From contig NZ_CACVBR010000005.1 in assembly GCF_902728265.1 (NCBI RefSeq), forward strand, positions 96,954 through 160,953: a stretch of DNA of 64,000 nucleotides, in the 5' to 3' direction. The position numbers and the translations under genes were made by a program. Below, piece after piece: positions 25,638-33,779 of this stretch. Every line of letters starts with the position of its first letter. Position 1 is the stretch's first letter. The notes under the pieces are model-generated. The model saw nothing but the letters and a program-made list of their open reading frames with translations, searched no databases and was not told where the DNA came from. The stretch comes from Chryseobacterium potabilaquae (GTDB taxonomy: Bacteria; Bacteroidota; Bacteroidia; Flavobacteriales; Weeksellaceae).

Positions 25638-26679
25638 AAATAAGAGTATCTACTATTTTTTCCAATTTCTCTTTCACGATAGAATACCTATAGGATTCCT
25701 GAAAATCGAAAGAAGCATTTTTAAGCTCCTCAAATTGTTGTATAATATTTTCTTGTTCAGGAATAATAAAATCTAATTTGGATTGATAAAAGGAAGGAAA
25801 AACAGCTAATTTTCCAAATTTAATAGCATCCCCCAAGTTTCCAGTCATTTTTGTTTCTCCATACTTTTCCGGCTGACTAAAAAAAACAGTTTGTGATTGG
25901 ATCGGACACCATAAAATATCTGCTTTCTTCATCCAAAAGTCAAAGTCTTGTTGTGAAACTCTTTCGGAAAAATATAAAATTTTAATATTCTTCGGTAAAT
26001 CTGTCGATATTTTCTGAAGTTGCATCAATTCATGCCCCTTTGCTTTTCCTAAAAACACAAATGTAAAAAAGCTAGAAGATGTTATATTTTGAATGATTTT
26101 AAATACATGCTCATAATCTCTCCTTTTTTGAGAGACACTTCCGGGAATGACAATATGTAACTGTTTATTAGGAATTACTCTTTCGGTATATCTATTGTAA
26201 AAAACCGGTAAAAGTGTATACTTATCTGATGCTAACTCTTCATCTAGTACTAAAAGTCCTTTTGCATCATGGTATGGTTTTGAAAAATAATACAAACCTT
26301 CTTTCCACCATAATTTTAATCTAAAAATTACATCTTCCTTAAAAACACTTTTCATGACATTCATCTTTGAAGCCTTGATAAAGTTCAGATTGTGAGCAAT
26401 AATGAGCGTCTGGTATTTTTTAACAATTACTTGAAAAGTATTAAAATACCTATGCACTGTTCCAATAATAATAAGATCATACTTTTTAAGTTTCAACTGA
26501 TCCAAAATCATGGAACTATCAGATAAAAAGATGGCGTTTTTTTCTTCTCTTATTTGTTTATAGATCTTTTCAGAAAAATAATAATCTACCGCAAATTCTT
26601 TTGAATCCTCCATAACTTCAATGAAATTTTGGGCAATTTCAGCATGGGTATCAATTTCTATATAAGCGATTTTTCTCAA
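25630..26679 (-). CDS. Putative GT-B type glycosyltransferase
   Basis: 349 residues, no membrane helix. The N-terminal half carries a Rossmann-like beginning (KIAYIEIDTHAEIAQNF) and LIIIGTVHRYF, TLIIAHNLNF. The second half has HIVIPGSVSQKRRDY, FVFLGKAKG, IKILYFSERVSQQDF and ADILWCPI, the strand order of a GT-B nucleotide-sugar domain. The C-terminal ETKMTGNLGDAIKFGK resembles the place where GT4 enzymes carry their E-x7-E motif, but it is not canonical. The donor and acceptor are unknown. It lies 52 bases after a GT2 gene on the same strand. Confidence 0.7.
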   Translation of the reverse strand: MRKIAYIEIDTHAEIAQNFIEVMEDSKEFAVDYYFSEKIYKQIREEKNAIFLSDSSMILDQLKLKKYDLIIIGTVHRYFNTFQVIVKKYQTLIIAHNLNFIKASKMNVMKSVFKEDVIFRLKLWWKEGLYYFSKPYHDAKGLLVLDEELASDKYTLLPVFYNRYTERVIPNKQLHIVIPGSVSQKRRDYEHVFKIIQNITSSSFFTFVFLGKAKGHELMQLQKISTDLPKNIKILYFSERVSQQDFDFWMKKADILWCPIQSQTVFFSQPEKYGETKMTGNLGDAIKFGKLAVFPSFYQSKLDFIIPEQENIIQQFEELKNASFDFQESYRYSIVKEKLEKIVDTLISI

Positions 26680-26731
26680 AGTATTATACGTTTTAGGTCG
26701 GAATTAATAAAAAAGGTCACTCATTTATCTT

Positions 26732-27586
26732 TTACATTTTCAGCCATTTATTTCTCAACATTTTCCAACGTTGATGATTGATTACTTTTTGTTCATCCTT
26801 CGTAACTTTTAGCTGTAATTTTTCTAAACGGCAGTTTTCATAAGATCTAACAATGTTAAGAAAAAAAGAAATGGATTTGCTTTTTACGGCTTCTTTCGCT
26901 GAAGCAATATAAGCAAGAGACCTACTTAATCCCAAAAAATAAAAATATTTCCCATAATACTCTGCCGGTCTTATCGTATAGTCAGCCCCTTTAATTTTAA
27001 TGAGTTTTACCTGCAATTCCGGCAAAACGACTTCTTTCCATCCTAAATTTTCAAGCAAAATAGAATCAATATTATCCCAACCCAACGTTTCTCGTAAACC
27101 TCCAATCTGAATGAAGCATTCTTTTCTATACGCTTTAACAGGTCCCCTCACATGTTTCTTATTGGAATTGCCTTCATATATCCATTCTCCATTGTTTTCA
27201 ACATACAACAACCCTCCTATCAATCCATATTTTGGATTATTTGTAAATGCATTGGCTATAGTTTCCAAATAGTCGGAAGGAAAAATAACATCTGCATCAA
27301 ACTTACAAATAATATCAAATTCTTCAAGTCTCTGAGTAGCTAGCCCCTTCTTGAAAGCACTGACCACTTTTGAACCTGGTTGATGAACCGATTTTTCAAG
27401 ATTAATAGTTTCAAAACAAGAATCTTGTTTAGTAAATTGTTGTATAATATCAGGAGTTTGATCTGTAGAACCATCATTAACGATAACTATCTTAATCTCC
27501 TTATAACTTTGATGTTGCAAAGAATGTAACGTAGATCTAATATTACTTTCTTCATTATGGGCAGGAATAATGATTAAAAATTTCAC
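26732..27586 (-). CDS. Family 2 glycosyltransferase
   Basis: 284 residues from a GTG at 27586, giving MKFLIIIPAHNEESN, the usual beginning of GT2 enzymes. An ATG nine codons upstream (27613) is in frame but sits inside the 3' arm of the aspA terminator hairpin, which argues against it. GT2 motifs: IVNDGSTDQTP, FDADVIFPSDYLE (DxD-like) and GGLRETLGWDNIDS. It should add sugars from nucleotide donors in the cytosol. Together with the next minus-strand gene and the plus-strand FkbM/flippase pair it forms a small glycan cluster. Confidence 0.88.
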   Translation of the reverse strand: MKFLIIIPAHNEESNIRSTLHSLQHQSYKEIKIVIVNDGSTDQTPDIIQQFTKQDSCFETINLEKSVHQPGSKVVSAFKKGLATQRLEEFDIICKFDADVIFPSDYLETIANAFTNNPKYGLIGGLLYVENNGEWIYEGNSNKKHVRGPVKAYRKECFIQIGGLRETLGWDNIDSILLENLGWKEVVLPELQVKLIKIKGADYTIRPAEYYGKYFYFLGLSRSLAYIASAKEAVKSKSISFFLNIVRSYENCRLEKLQLKVTKDEQKVINHQRWKMLRNKWLKM

Positions 27587-27605
27587 TTCAAAAAATGTAT
27601 TAAAA

Positions 27606-27641
27606 ATCTTCATTTGAAACGTAAAAGATTCAAATGAAGAT
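27606..27641 (-). terminator. Terminator after aspA
   Basis: ATCTTCATTTGAA (27606-27618) and TTCAAATGAAGAT (27629-27641) form a perfect 13-bp stem with a 10-base loop; on the minus strand it ends in TTTTTAAT. Confidence 0.85.
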
Positions 27642-27665
27642 CTATTTTATCTGCTACAAAAATAC

Positions 27666-29066
27666 TTATTTATTGTGTGGACTCAGCATATTTTTAGGAT
27701 CAAGAATATCATCTAATTTTTCTTGAGTAAGAATTCCTTTCTCCAATACTAAATTATATACACTTTTTCCTGTTTCCAATGCCTCTTTAGCAATTTGAGT
27801 AGATTGTTTATATCCGATATAAGGATTTAGAGCAGTTACGATTCCAATACTATGTTTAACCATATTAAGACATACCTCCTTATTTGCCGTAATTCCTGTT
27901 ATGCACTTTTCTCGAAGAGTATCCAACGCATTACAAAGAAAATGAATATTCTCCATAATCGCATGAGAAAGCACAGGTTCCATCACATTAAGCTGTAACT
28001 GTCCAGCTTCTGCTGCAAAAGTCACCGTAAGATCATTCCCTATCACTTTAAAGCAAACTTGATTGACTACTTCTGGAATGACCGGATTCACTTTTCCAGG
28101 CATAATGGATGATCCTGGTTGCATAGGTGGAAGATTAATTTCGAAAAGCCCTGTTCTCGGACCTGAAGAAAGCAATCTTAAATCATTGCATATTTTTGAT
28201 AATTTTACAGCAAGACGTTTCATGGCGGAAGAATAAATAACATACGAACCTGTATCAGGAGTTGCTTCCACTAAATTGGGAGCAGAAATAATCTGAAAAC
28301 CTGTAATCTGCGCTAAATTTTTAGCACATAGAGAGGCATACCCTACCGGAGCATTGATTCCTGTTCCAATAGCTGTTGCTCCCATATTTACTTCCACAAA
28401 TAAGCTGGCATTATTATTCAGCTTTGAAATATCTTCTTCCAAAGTAGCCGCAAATGCTTCAAACTCTTGTCCCAAAGTCATAGGAACAGCATCCTGAAGC
28501 TGCGTTCTTCCCATTTTTATCACATCATGAAATTCTTTTCCCTTAGCCCGAAAGGCCTCTACAATTTTCTGCAGTTTTTCTACCAATCTAACGTTCATTT
28601 GCAATAGCCCTATTTTAATAGCTGTAGGATAGGCATCGTTCGTAGATTGAGAAAGATTAATATGGTCATTTGGTGAACAAAACTCGTATTGTCCTTTATT
28701 TTTTCCCATTTTCTCCAAAACCCTGTTTGCAATAACTTCATTTGCATTCATATTAATTGAAGTTCCAGCCCCTCCTTGAATCATATCTACAGGAAATTGC
28801 TCATGAAATTGCCCATCAATAATCTCCTCGCAAGCTTCAATAATTTTGAAATACAAACTTTCATCAAGCAAACCTAGCTCATAATTGGTTTTAGCCGCCG
28901 CTTTTTTTACGAAAGCAAGTCCTTTGATAAACTCAGGATATGCGGATAAAAGTTGCCCCGAAATTTTAAAATTGTTAATTGCCCTTTGGGTTTGCACTCC
29001 GTAATATGCATTTACAGGAACTTCAAGCTCACCTAATAGATCACTTTCTCTTCGGAAATTTTCCAT
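27666..29066 (-). CDS. aspA: Aspartate ammonia-lyase
   Basis: 466 residues. It removes ammonia from aspartate to give fumarate. It belongs to the fumarase/aspartase superfamily: the signature GSSIMPGKVNPVIPEVVNQV is present near residue 316, with TSINMNANEVIANR, SPNDHINLSQSTNDAYPT and MGRTQLQDAVPMT. The N-terminus (RRESDLLGELEVPVNAYYG) matches aspartase rather than fumarase C. A -7 box was not found; a strong terminator follows. Confidence 0.95.
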   Translation of the reverse strand: MENFRRESDLLGELEVPVNAYYGVQTQRAINNFKISGQLLSAYPEFIKGLAFVKKAAAKTNYELGLLDESLYFKIIEACEEIIDGQFHEQFPVDMIQGGAGTSINMNANEVIANRVLEKMGKNKGQYEFCSPNDHINLSQSTNDAYPTAIKIGLLQMNVRLVEKLQKIVEAFRAKGKEFHDVIKMGRTQLQDAVPMTLGQEFEAFAATLEEDISKLNNNASLFVEVNMGATAIGTGINAPVGYASLCAKNLAQITGFQIISAPNLVEATPDTGSYVIYSSAMKRLAVKLSKICNDLRLLSSGPRTGLFEINLPPMQPGSSIMPGKVNPVIPEVVNQVCFKVIGNDLTVTFAAEAGQLQLNVMEPVLSHAIMENIHFLCNALDTLREKCITGITANKEVCLNMVKHSIGIVTALNPYIGYKQSTQIAKEALETGKSVYNLVLEKGILTQEKLDDILDPKNMLSPHNK

Positions 29067-29101
29067 TTCAGATATTTTTTATTTATCACTTTAATTATCA
29101 T

Positions 29102-29137
29102 AAAAACGTATAACGCGTTGATATGTTTTACGTTTTT
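29102..29137 (-). terminator. Terminator after the amidase gene
   Basis: AAAAACGTA (29102-29110) and TACGTTTTT (29129-29137), extended by GTT/AAC pairing, form a stem whose first arm overlaps the stop codon of the amidase on the minus strand. Confidence 0.7.
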
Positions 29138-30161
29138 ATTTGGTAGCATATTTTAGATTCAAAGCTTGTAGTATGGCCCATGTTTCGGCATCCATAATTC
29201 CACTAAAATTTTGTGGACGGAAATGATATTGAAAAGCTTCAATTGTTTTTTTGGTCGCATCATCCCACTTTCCACTAGGATCTACTCCATATCCAAATTT
29301 TTGCAATTGCGTTTGAATATTGAAAATAAATGAGGGCTCATAATATTTTGTAGTGAAGTCAATGGATGCTAAATCATAAAAACTTTTTTTCATTTCTTCA
29401 TCATACCACATCCCGATCTGATACTGTTCATACAATCTTTTCCATGGAAACATTGGGCCTGGATCTTGTTTTCGAGTTGGAGCAATATCTGCATGTCCCA
29501 ATACGTTGGTGGGAGGGATCTGATATCGGGTAATAATATCTTTAGCCAATGCCGCTACTTTTCTAATCTGCTCATCACTGAAAGAGGCAAATACTCTATT
29601 CCCCATCGCATCGGTAGTATATCCTGAATTGACAATTTCAACACCAATTGATGTATCGTTCAAGTTTTTATCATTTCTCCAGGAGCTGATTCCCGCATGA
29701 TAAGCCCGTTTATTTTCATCAACTAATTGATAGATTTCATTATCTCCAGTATTATTCACCAAATAATGGGAACTTACGTTCTGCTCTGTAAGTACAGTAA
29801 TCGATTTATCATCTAATAATGCGGTATAATGTAGAATAAGATATTTCTGTCTAAAATTCTGTGCAATTGCCGGAAAATAGGTTTTTACGACTTTATATCC
29901 TATTGGTTTGGCAGAAACGATAGATCCATAACTGGCTGTATTATCATTTTTAGTGACATCTCCAATATTAGTAGTAAAAAATTCTACCCCATGCTCATTG
30001 GTCACTTGTGGTTTTGGTTTTTCCGAAACCCCTGTCTTTACTACCGTTTTTGGCTGTGTCACGGGTTTTGGGGGACTGTAAGATTTTTTTTTCACATTCT
30101 TCTGCGAGGTACATGAAAAAACAAAGGTCGTTAATCCGATGATATATAATATCTTACGCAT
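29136..30161 (-). CDS. N-acetylmuramoyl-L-alanine amidase lipoprotein with peptidoglycan-binding domain
   Basis: 341 residues. The signal peptide ends in lipobox FVFSC (Cys17), so it is a lipoprotein of the envelope. A Lys/Pro-rich spacer follows. Residues about 100-245 form an Amidase_2 domain with zinc-ligand context YLILHYTALLD, SWRNDKNLNDTSIGVEIVNS, and NVLGHADIAPTRKQDPGP. Residues about 275-338 form a PG_binding_1 domain (LQKFGYGVDPSGKWDDATKK). This is the AmiD arrangement: cutting the bond between muramic acid and the stem peptide in wall turnover and recycling. Confidence 0.95.
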   Translation of the reverse strand: MRKILYIIGLTTFVFSCTSQKNVKKKSYSPPKPVTQPKTVVKTGVSEKPKPQVTNEHGVEFFTTNIGDVTKNDNTASYGSIVSAKPIGYKVVKTYFPAIAQNFRQKYLILHYTALLDDKSITVLTEQNVSSHYLVNNTGDNEIYQLVDENKRAYHAGISSWRNDKNLNDTSIGVEIVNSGYTTDAMGNRVFASFSDEQIRKVAALAKDIITRYQIPPTNVLGHADIAPTRKQDPGPMFPWKRLYEQYQIGMWYDEEMKKSFYDLASIDFTTKYYEPSFIFNIQTQLQKFGYGVDPSGKWDDATKKTIEAFQYHFRPQNFSGIMDAETWAILQALNLKYATK

Positions 30162-30191
30162 TGATTTATTTTTTTAGCTCGTTTATTACCT

Positions 30192-30199
30192 CAAAAATA
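30192..30199 (-). promoter_or_regulatory. -7 box of the amidase gene
   Basis: Minus-strand TATTTTTG about 30 bases upstream of the ATG, only 22 bases from the divergent tRNA promoter. Confidence 0.5.
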
Positions 30200-30221
30200 C
30201 GCAAAATTTTCCTGAAAAATA

Positions 30222-30253
30222 TTTGGTAAATAAAGAAATCTATTCTATATTTG
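30222..30253 (+). promoter_or_regulatory. Promoter of the first tRNA cluster
   Basis: TTTG (30222-30225), 20 bases, then TATATTTG (30246-30253), 45 bases before tRNA-Ser. Close match to the Bacteroidota consensus. Confidence 0.75.
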
Positions 30254-30298
30254 CACTCGCAATAAAGGAACAACGATCATTAAAAAATCAAAATAAAC

Positions 30299-30383
30299 GG
30301 AGGGTTGCCGGAGTGGTTAACGGAGCAGTTTGCTAAACTGTCGACGCGAAAGTGTCGCAAGGGTTCGAATCCCTTACCCTCCG
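30299..30383 (+). tRNA. tRNA-Ser (anticodon GCT)
   Basis: 85 bases with acceptor arms GGAGGGT and ACCCTCC, a G discriminator and a long class II variable arm (TCGACGCGAAAGTGTCGC region). The loop TTGCTAA places anticodon GCT at 30332-30334. The T arm GGGTTCGAATCCC is intact. The CCA end is not encoded. First of three tRNA genes read from one promoter. Confidence 0.97.
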
Positions 30384-30397
30384 CTCTCTTATATTTT

Positions 30398-30472
30398 CGG
30401 GGCGTAGCGTAGTCCGGTCATCGCGCCTGGTTTGGGACCAGGAGGTCGCAGGTTCGAATCCTGCCGCCCCGA
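30398..30472 (+). tRNA. tRNA-Pro (anticodon TGG), copy 1
   Basis: 75 bases. Acceptor CGGGGCG/CGCCCCG; anticodon stem CCTGG/CCAGG with loop TTTGGGA, anticodon TGG at 30433-30435; T arm CAGGTTCGAATCCTG. Identical in sequence to the copy at 32834-32908. Confidence 0.98.
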
Positions 30473-30516
30473 CATTTTTTAAAGCTTATCATTCCTAAGC
30501 AAAAATCAACTTTTAA

Positions 30517-30590
30517 GGGTGCGTAGCTCAGCTGGATAGAGCATCTGCCTTCTAAGCAGACGGTCAAAGGTTCGAATCCTTTCGCGCTCA
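30517..30590 (+). tRNA. tRNA-Arg (anticodon TCT), copy 1
   Basis: 74 bases. Acceptor GGGTGCG pairs with CGCGCTC using two wobble pairs; anticodon stem TCTGC/GCAGA, loop CTTCTAA, anticodon TCT at 30551-30553; T loop GGTTCGAATCC. Identical to the copy at 32924-32997. Confidence 0.97.
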
Positions 30591-30596
30591 CGTAAG

Positions 30597-30627
30597 GAGA
30601 CACTATTTTATAGTCGTCTCTTTTTTT
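30597..30627 (+). terminator. Terminator after the first tRNA cluster
   Basis: GAGACACTA (30597-30605) pairs with TAGTCGTCTC (30611-30620) with a one-base bulge, followed by TTTTTTTATTT. Confidence 0.8.
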
Positions 30628-30818
30628 ATTTCAAAAATCTAACCCCATATTATTTAGATCAGAATCTCCATATTGGAATACATCAAAAAAGTTGGGTAAA
30701 AATCAAGCTTTTATTCTTCCTAATATCGTGCTAATTCAACTACAACATTTACCAACTTGACTACTTTTAGCAAATCAATAATGTAGAATTTTACAGGAGA
30801 ATTTAGAAATCTAATGAT

Positions 30819-31559
30819 ATGCAAAACGAACTCAAAGGAAAAGTAATTGTTATTACAGGAGCGAGCTGTGGAATAGGTAAAACCATAGCAATAACATTGG
30901 CAAAAAATGGTGCAAAAGTCGTTTTAGGTGCTCGCAGGACGAAAGAGCTTGAGCAGATTGTTGAAAAAATTAGGAATGAGGAAGGTGAAGCCATTTTTTT
31001 AAAAACAGATGTCAAGAACAAAACTGACCTGATTAAGCTGGTCAATACAGCTATAGAAATCCATGGAAAATTAGATGTTATTGTAAACAATGCAGGCATT
31101 TGTCAACTTAGCAGAATTGACGATTTAGATACTGAAGGTTGGGAAGAAATGATTGACATTAACCTGAAAGGTGTTTTATATGGAATGGCTGCAACAATTC
31201 CTTTTTTCAAAAAACAACAATCAGGACATATTATCAATATCATTTCAACAGCGGGAATACAGCTTCGTCCTATGTTAGGTGTGTATGCAGGAACAAAAAA
31301 CGCAGTTCGTACCATTTCAGAAGTGTTTCGTCAAGAATCCGATGGAACAATAAGAATCACAGGAATTTCACCAGGTTTTGTTAAAACCAATTTTGCCCAA
31401 AATATAAAAAATAAACAAATGAAAATAGCCATTTCTAACAATATGGACCAATTTGGCATTGATCCCGAGGCTATTGCCAATGCTATCATGTATGCTATAA
31501 GCCAACCCAAGGATGTAGAAATTGGCGATATTGTGATTCGTCCTTCGGTACAAAATTGA
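30819..31559 (+). CDS. Short-chain dehydrogenase/reductase (SDR)
   Basis: 246 residues, a classical SDR. The NAD(P) motif TGASCGIGKTIA is near residue 13, the NNAG motif near 92, and the catalytic Ser (ISTAGIQ) and YAGTK (YxxxK) near 142-160. GARRTKEL after the second strand favours NADP(H). The substrate is unknown. The following AraC-type regulator starts 21 bases downstream, so the pair is probably one transcription unit. It sits between two identical tRNA-Pro/tRNA-Arg pairs, possibly an inserted module. Confidence 0.92.
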   Translation: MQNELKGKVIVITGASCGIGKTIAITLAKNGAKVVLGARRTKELEQIVEKIRNEEGEAIFLKTDVKNKTDLIKLVNTAIEIHGKLDVIVNNAGICQLSRIDDLDTEGWEEMIDINLKGVLYGMAATIPFFKKQQSGHIINIISTAGIQLRPMLGVYAGTKNAVRTISEVFRQESDGTIRITGISPGFVKTNFAQNIKNKQMKIAISNNMDQFGIDPEAIANAIMYAISQPKDVEIGDIVIRPSVQN

Positions 31560-31580
31560 TTATATTTGAAATATTGAACA

Positions 31581-32501
31581 ATGAAATCTAAATCAGATAT
31601 ACATAATTTTAGCAGTATCTCTCAATTAGCACGCTACTTGGGACAACCAGCCCCCTTACATCCATTAGTTGCATTGATTGATTATAACAATGTTTCAGCC
31701 AATTTATTTGAAAATGGAACGAAAATCAGTCTAGATTTTTATAAAATTTCATTTAAGAATAACTTCAATGGACAAATAAAATATGGTCAGAGCCATTATG
31801 ATTTTGAAGAAGGTGGATTGGCTTTTCTAAAACCCAAACAAATAGTCATTTCTTCTGATAACTTAGCCAGCTACGAAGGTTATGTATTATACTTTCATCC
31901 CGATTTTATTAGAGGCTATCCATTAGGTAATCTAATAAATCAATATGGCTTTTTTTCATATGCCGTTTCTGAAGCATTATTTTTATCTGCCAAAGAAAAA
32001 AATATTATCATCAATGTATTCAATACAATAGCCCACGAATTAGAAAGTAATATTGATCAATTCAGTCAGGACATTTTGATTTCTCAAATTGAATTGCTGT
32101 TGAATTATAGCAATCGTTTTTATCATCGTCAGTTTATTACCCAAAAAACAGTAAATCACGAAATCATCAACTCATTGGACCATTTACTAGATGAATATTT
32201 TGGTAATAGTTACGGCTTAAATGAAGGGCTACCATCTGTGAATTACTTCAGCAGTCAATTAAATGTATCACCACGCTATTTAAGTGATATATTACGTTCA
32301 TTAACCGGCCAGAACACACAGCAATATATTCAAAGCAAAATAATTGAGCAATCAAAAGATTTACTGAGTTCAACTTCCTTTTCTGTCGCAGAGATTGCTT
32401 ATAAATTAGGCTTTGAACATCCACAATCATTCAACAAACTATTTAAAACAAAAACCAATCTTTCGCCTTTGGCATTCAGACAATCATTCAATGCCAATTA
32501 A
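31581..32501 (+). CDS. AraC family transcriptional regulator
   Basis: 306 residues. The last 100 residues form the double helix-turn-helix of AraC proteins: LNVSPRYLSDILRSLTGQN (first HTH), then VAEIAYKLGFEHPQSFNKLF and the end TNLSPLAFRQSF. The N-terminal 190 residues look like a cupin-type sensing domain (GQIKYGQSHYDFEEGGLAFL). Placed directly after the SDR gene, it likely controls that gene, though no operator was identified. Confidence 0.93.
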   Translation: MKSKSDIHNFSSISQLARYLGQPAPLHPLVALIDYNNVSANLFENGTKISLDFYKISFKNNFNGQIKYGQSHYDFEEGGLAFLKPKQIVISSDNLASYEGYVLYFHPDFIRGYPLGNLINQYGFFSYAVSEALFLSAKEKNIIINVFNTIAHELESNIDQFSQDILISQIELLLNYSNRFYHRQFITQKTVNHEIINSLDHLLDEYFGNSYGLNEGLPSVNYFSSQLNVSPRYLSDILRSLTGQNTQQYIQSKIIEQSKDLLSSTSFSVAEIAYKLGFEHPQSFNKLFKTKTNLSPLAFRQSFNAN

Positions 32502-32833
32502 AAATCTGAATGGATCAACATCCTTATCCTGAATTACATTTTTTAAATCTAAATTTTGAACACTGATCATACACCGAAGAATAAAATAGGATTAATAGAG
32601 AAATGAGGAAATCAATTGTACTCTATTCTAACAATTACATTTTGAAGATCCTCAAATCAAATGGGCATACTATTTTTTCTATTTAAAAGAAAAAGAAGCC
32701 ATTAGCCCTTTATCAATTAGTCTTATAAAAAAAATAAAAATATTTTTTCATGTTTTTCTTTTTTAATTTAAAAAAGTATCTTATATTTGCAGCCTCAAAA
32801 ACGAAGTAAAATTCATTAAAATTTTAACTTCTA
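32502..32833. other. Intergenic region before the second tRNA pair
   Basis: AT-rich sequence with no supported gene. It contains only the -7 box of the second tRNA pair near its end. Confidence 0.6.
32782..32789 (+). promoter_or_regulatory. -7 box of the second tRNA pair
   Basis: TATATTTG, the same -7 sequence as in the first tRNA cluster, 45 bases before tRNA-Pro. No TTTG -33 box. Confidence 0.6.
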
Positions 32834-32908
32834 CGGGGCGTAGCGTAGTCCGGTCATCGCGCCTGGTTTGGGACCAGGAGGTCGCAGGTTCGAATCCTGC
32901 CGCCCCGA
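32834..32908 (+). tRNA. tRNA-Pro (anticodon TGG), copy 2
   Basis: 75 bases, the same sequence as copy 1 at 30398-30472. Anticodon TGG at 32869-32871. Confidence 0.98.
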
Positions 32909-32923
32909 CTACAAAAAAATTAA

Positions 32924-32997
32924 GGGTGCGTAGCTCAGCTGGATAGAGCATCTGCCTTCTAAGCAGACGGTCAAAGGTTCGAATCCTTTCGCGCTCA
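32924..32997 (+). tRNA. tRNA-Arg (anticodon TCT), copy 2
   Basis: 74 bases, the same sequence as copy 1 at 30517-30590; anticodon TCT at 32958-32960. The spacer to tRNA-Pro is 15 bases here, against 44 in the first cluster. Confidence 0.97.
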
Positions 32998-33010
32998 CTA
33001 CCTTAAAATC

Positions 33011-33044
33011 AAGTCTTTACAGTAATGTAGAGACTTTTTTATTT
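33011..33044 (+). terminator. Terminator after the second tRNA pair
   Basis: AAGTCTTTAC (33011-33020) pairs with GTAGAGACTT (33027-33036) with one wobble, followed by TTTTATTTT. Confidence 0.8.
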
Positions 33045-33347
33045 TCGCTAAAGTCTGGATAAGCATCGGATATTTCAGTAAACACAAAGAATCTACAATT
33101 ATCTAAACAAAAAGTGAAACTCACCTACTTTTTTGAACAAAATTCAAGTAAAATCTACTTTTACAAAAATATCTAAAATTTCAAAATTTGTTTTTGCCAT
33201 AAAATTCTAAGCTATTAAAATGATCTTTCGCATTTCTAGATAAACCAACCTATTTCACCTATAATTTTTATAATAACTTTTAAATCAAATTATAATATAA
33301 TACATTCTGTCGTTGATTCGCTTAAATAATGGCAGGGGATTTAAGGG

Positions 33348-33584
33348 GTGATTAATAATTTTCACAACTCATTCAATTTCCGTAAAATTGCAAACCAATA
33401 CGGAGCAGACCAAGATACAAGGAGAACCATACATGGGGCAACCTCAAAGAATAGCAGTATGCTATCGAGATTCTTTACTGTACATGAAGGATTGGGAAAT
33501 ATAATAATTGAATACAATCGAAATAGGCAAAAGAATACAGGATTAAAAATGGCACCTGCAAATGTTGAGTATAAACAAAATTAA
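33348..33584 (+). CDS. Small hypothetical ORF of doubtful status
   Basis: 78 codons with a plausible amino-acid composition (KIANQYGADQDTRRTIHGAT and EGLGNIIIEYNRNRQKNTG) but no recognised family, no clear promoter and no terminator. It could be a genuine small protein or a fragment of a decayed gene between the tRNA pair and the convergent SH3-like gene. Confidence 0.25.
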   Translation: MINNFHNSFNFRKIANQYGADQDTRRTIHGATSKNSSMLSRFFTVHEGLGNIIIEYNRNRQKNTGLKMAPANVEYKQN

Positions 33585-33779
33585 TTATTACAATGTTAAA
33601 TAAAGTTTGTTTCATCTTATTATTTATTATTTTTCCAGAACTTCACCCAAAGATTCACCTATAAGCTCTTTGAGACAAGGATTTATAATAAAATTTATAC
33701 TGAACCTCTCTAAAAGTATACAAGAAATATTTTTAGCAGCATCTCACCAATGTATGTCATTAATGAAACGCTACTTATT

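Larger units (their letters stand above)
32998..33779. other. Long intergenic region, possibly containing gene relics
   Basis: Apart from the tRNA terminator I find no recognised gene in these 780 bases. On the minus strand, 33180-33245 reads a short open end (NAKDHFNSLEFYGKNKF, then stop) that looks like the C-terminus of a lost gene. On the plus strand, 33348-33584 is open for 78 codons and slightly less AT-rich than the surroundings. Confidence 0.45.

Noticed and set aside
30418..30603. 61-codon minus-strand ORF over the tRNA genes
   Set aside because: It is the antisense translation of tRNA-Pro and tRNA-Arg (a well-known false protein with GGRIRTCDLLVPNQAR).
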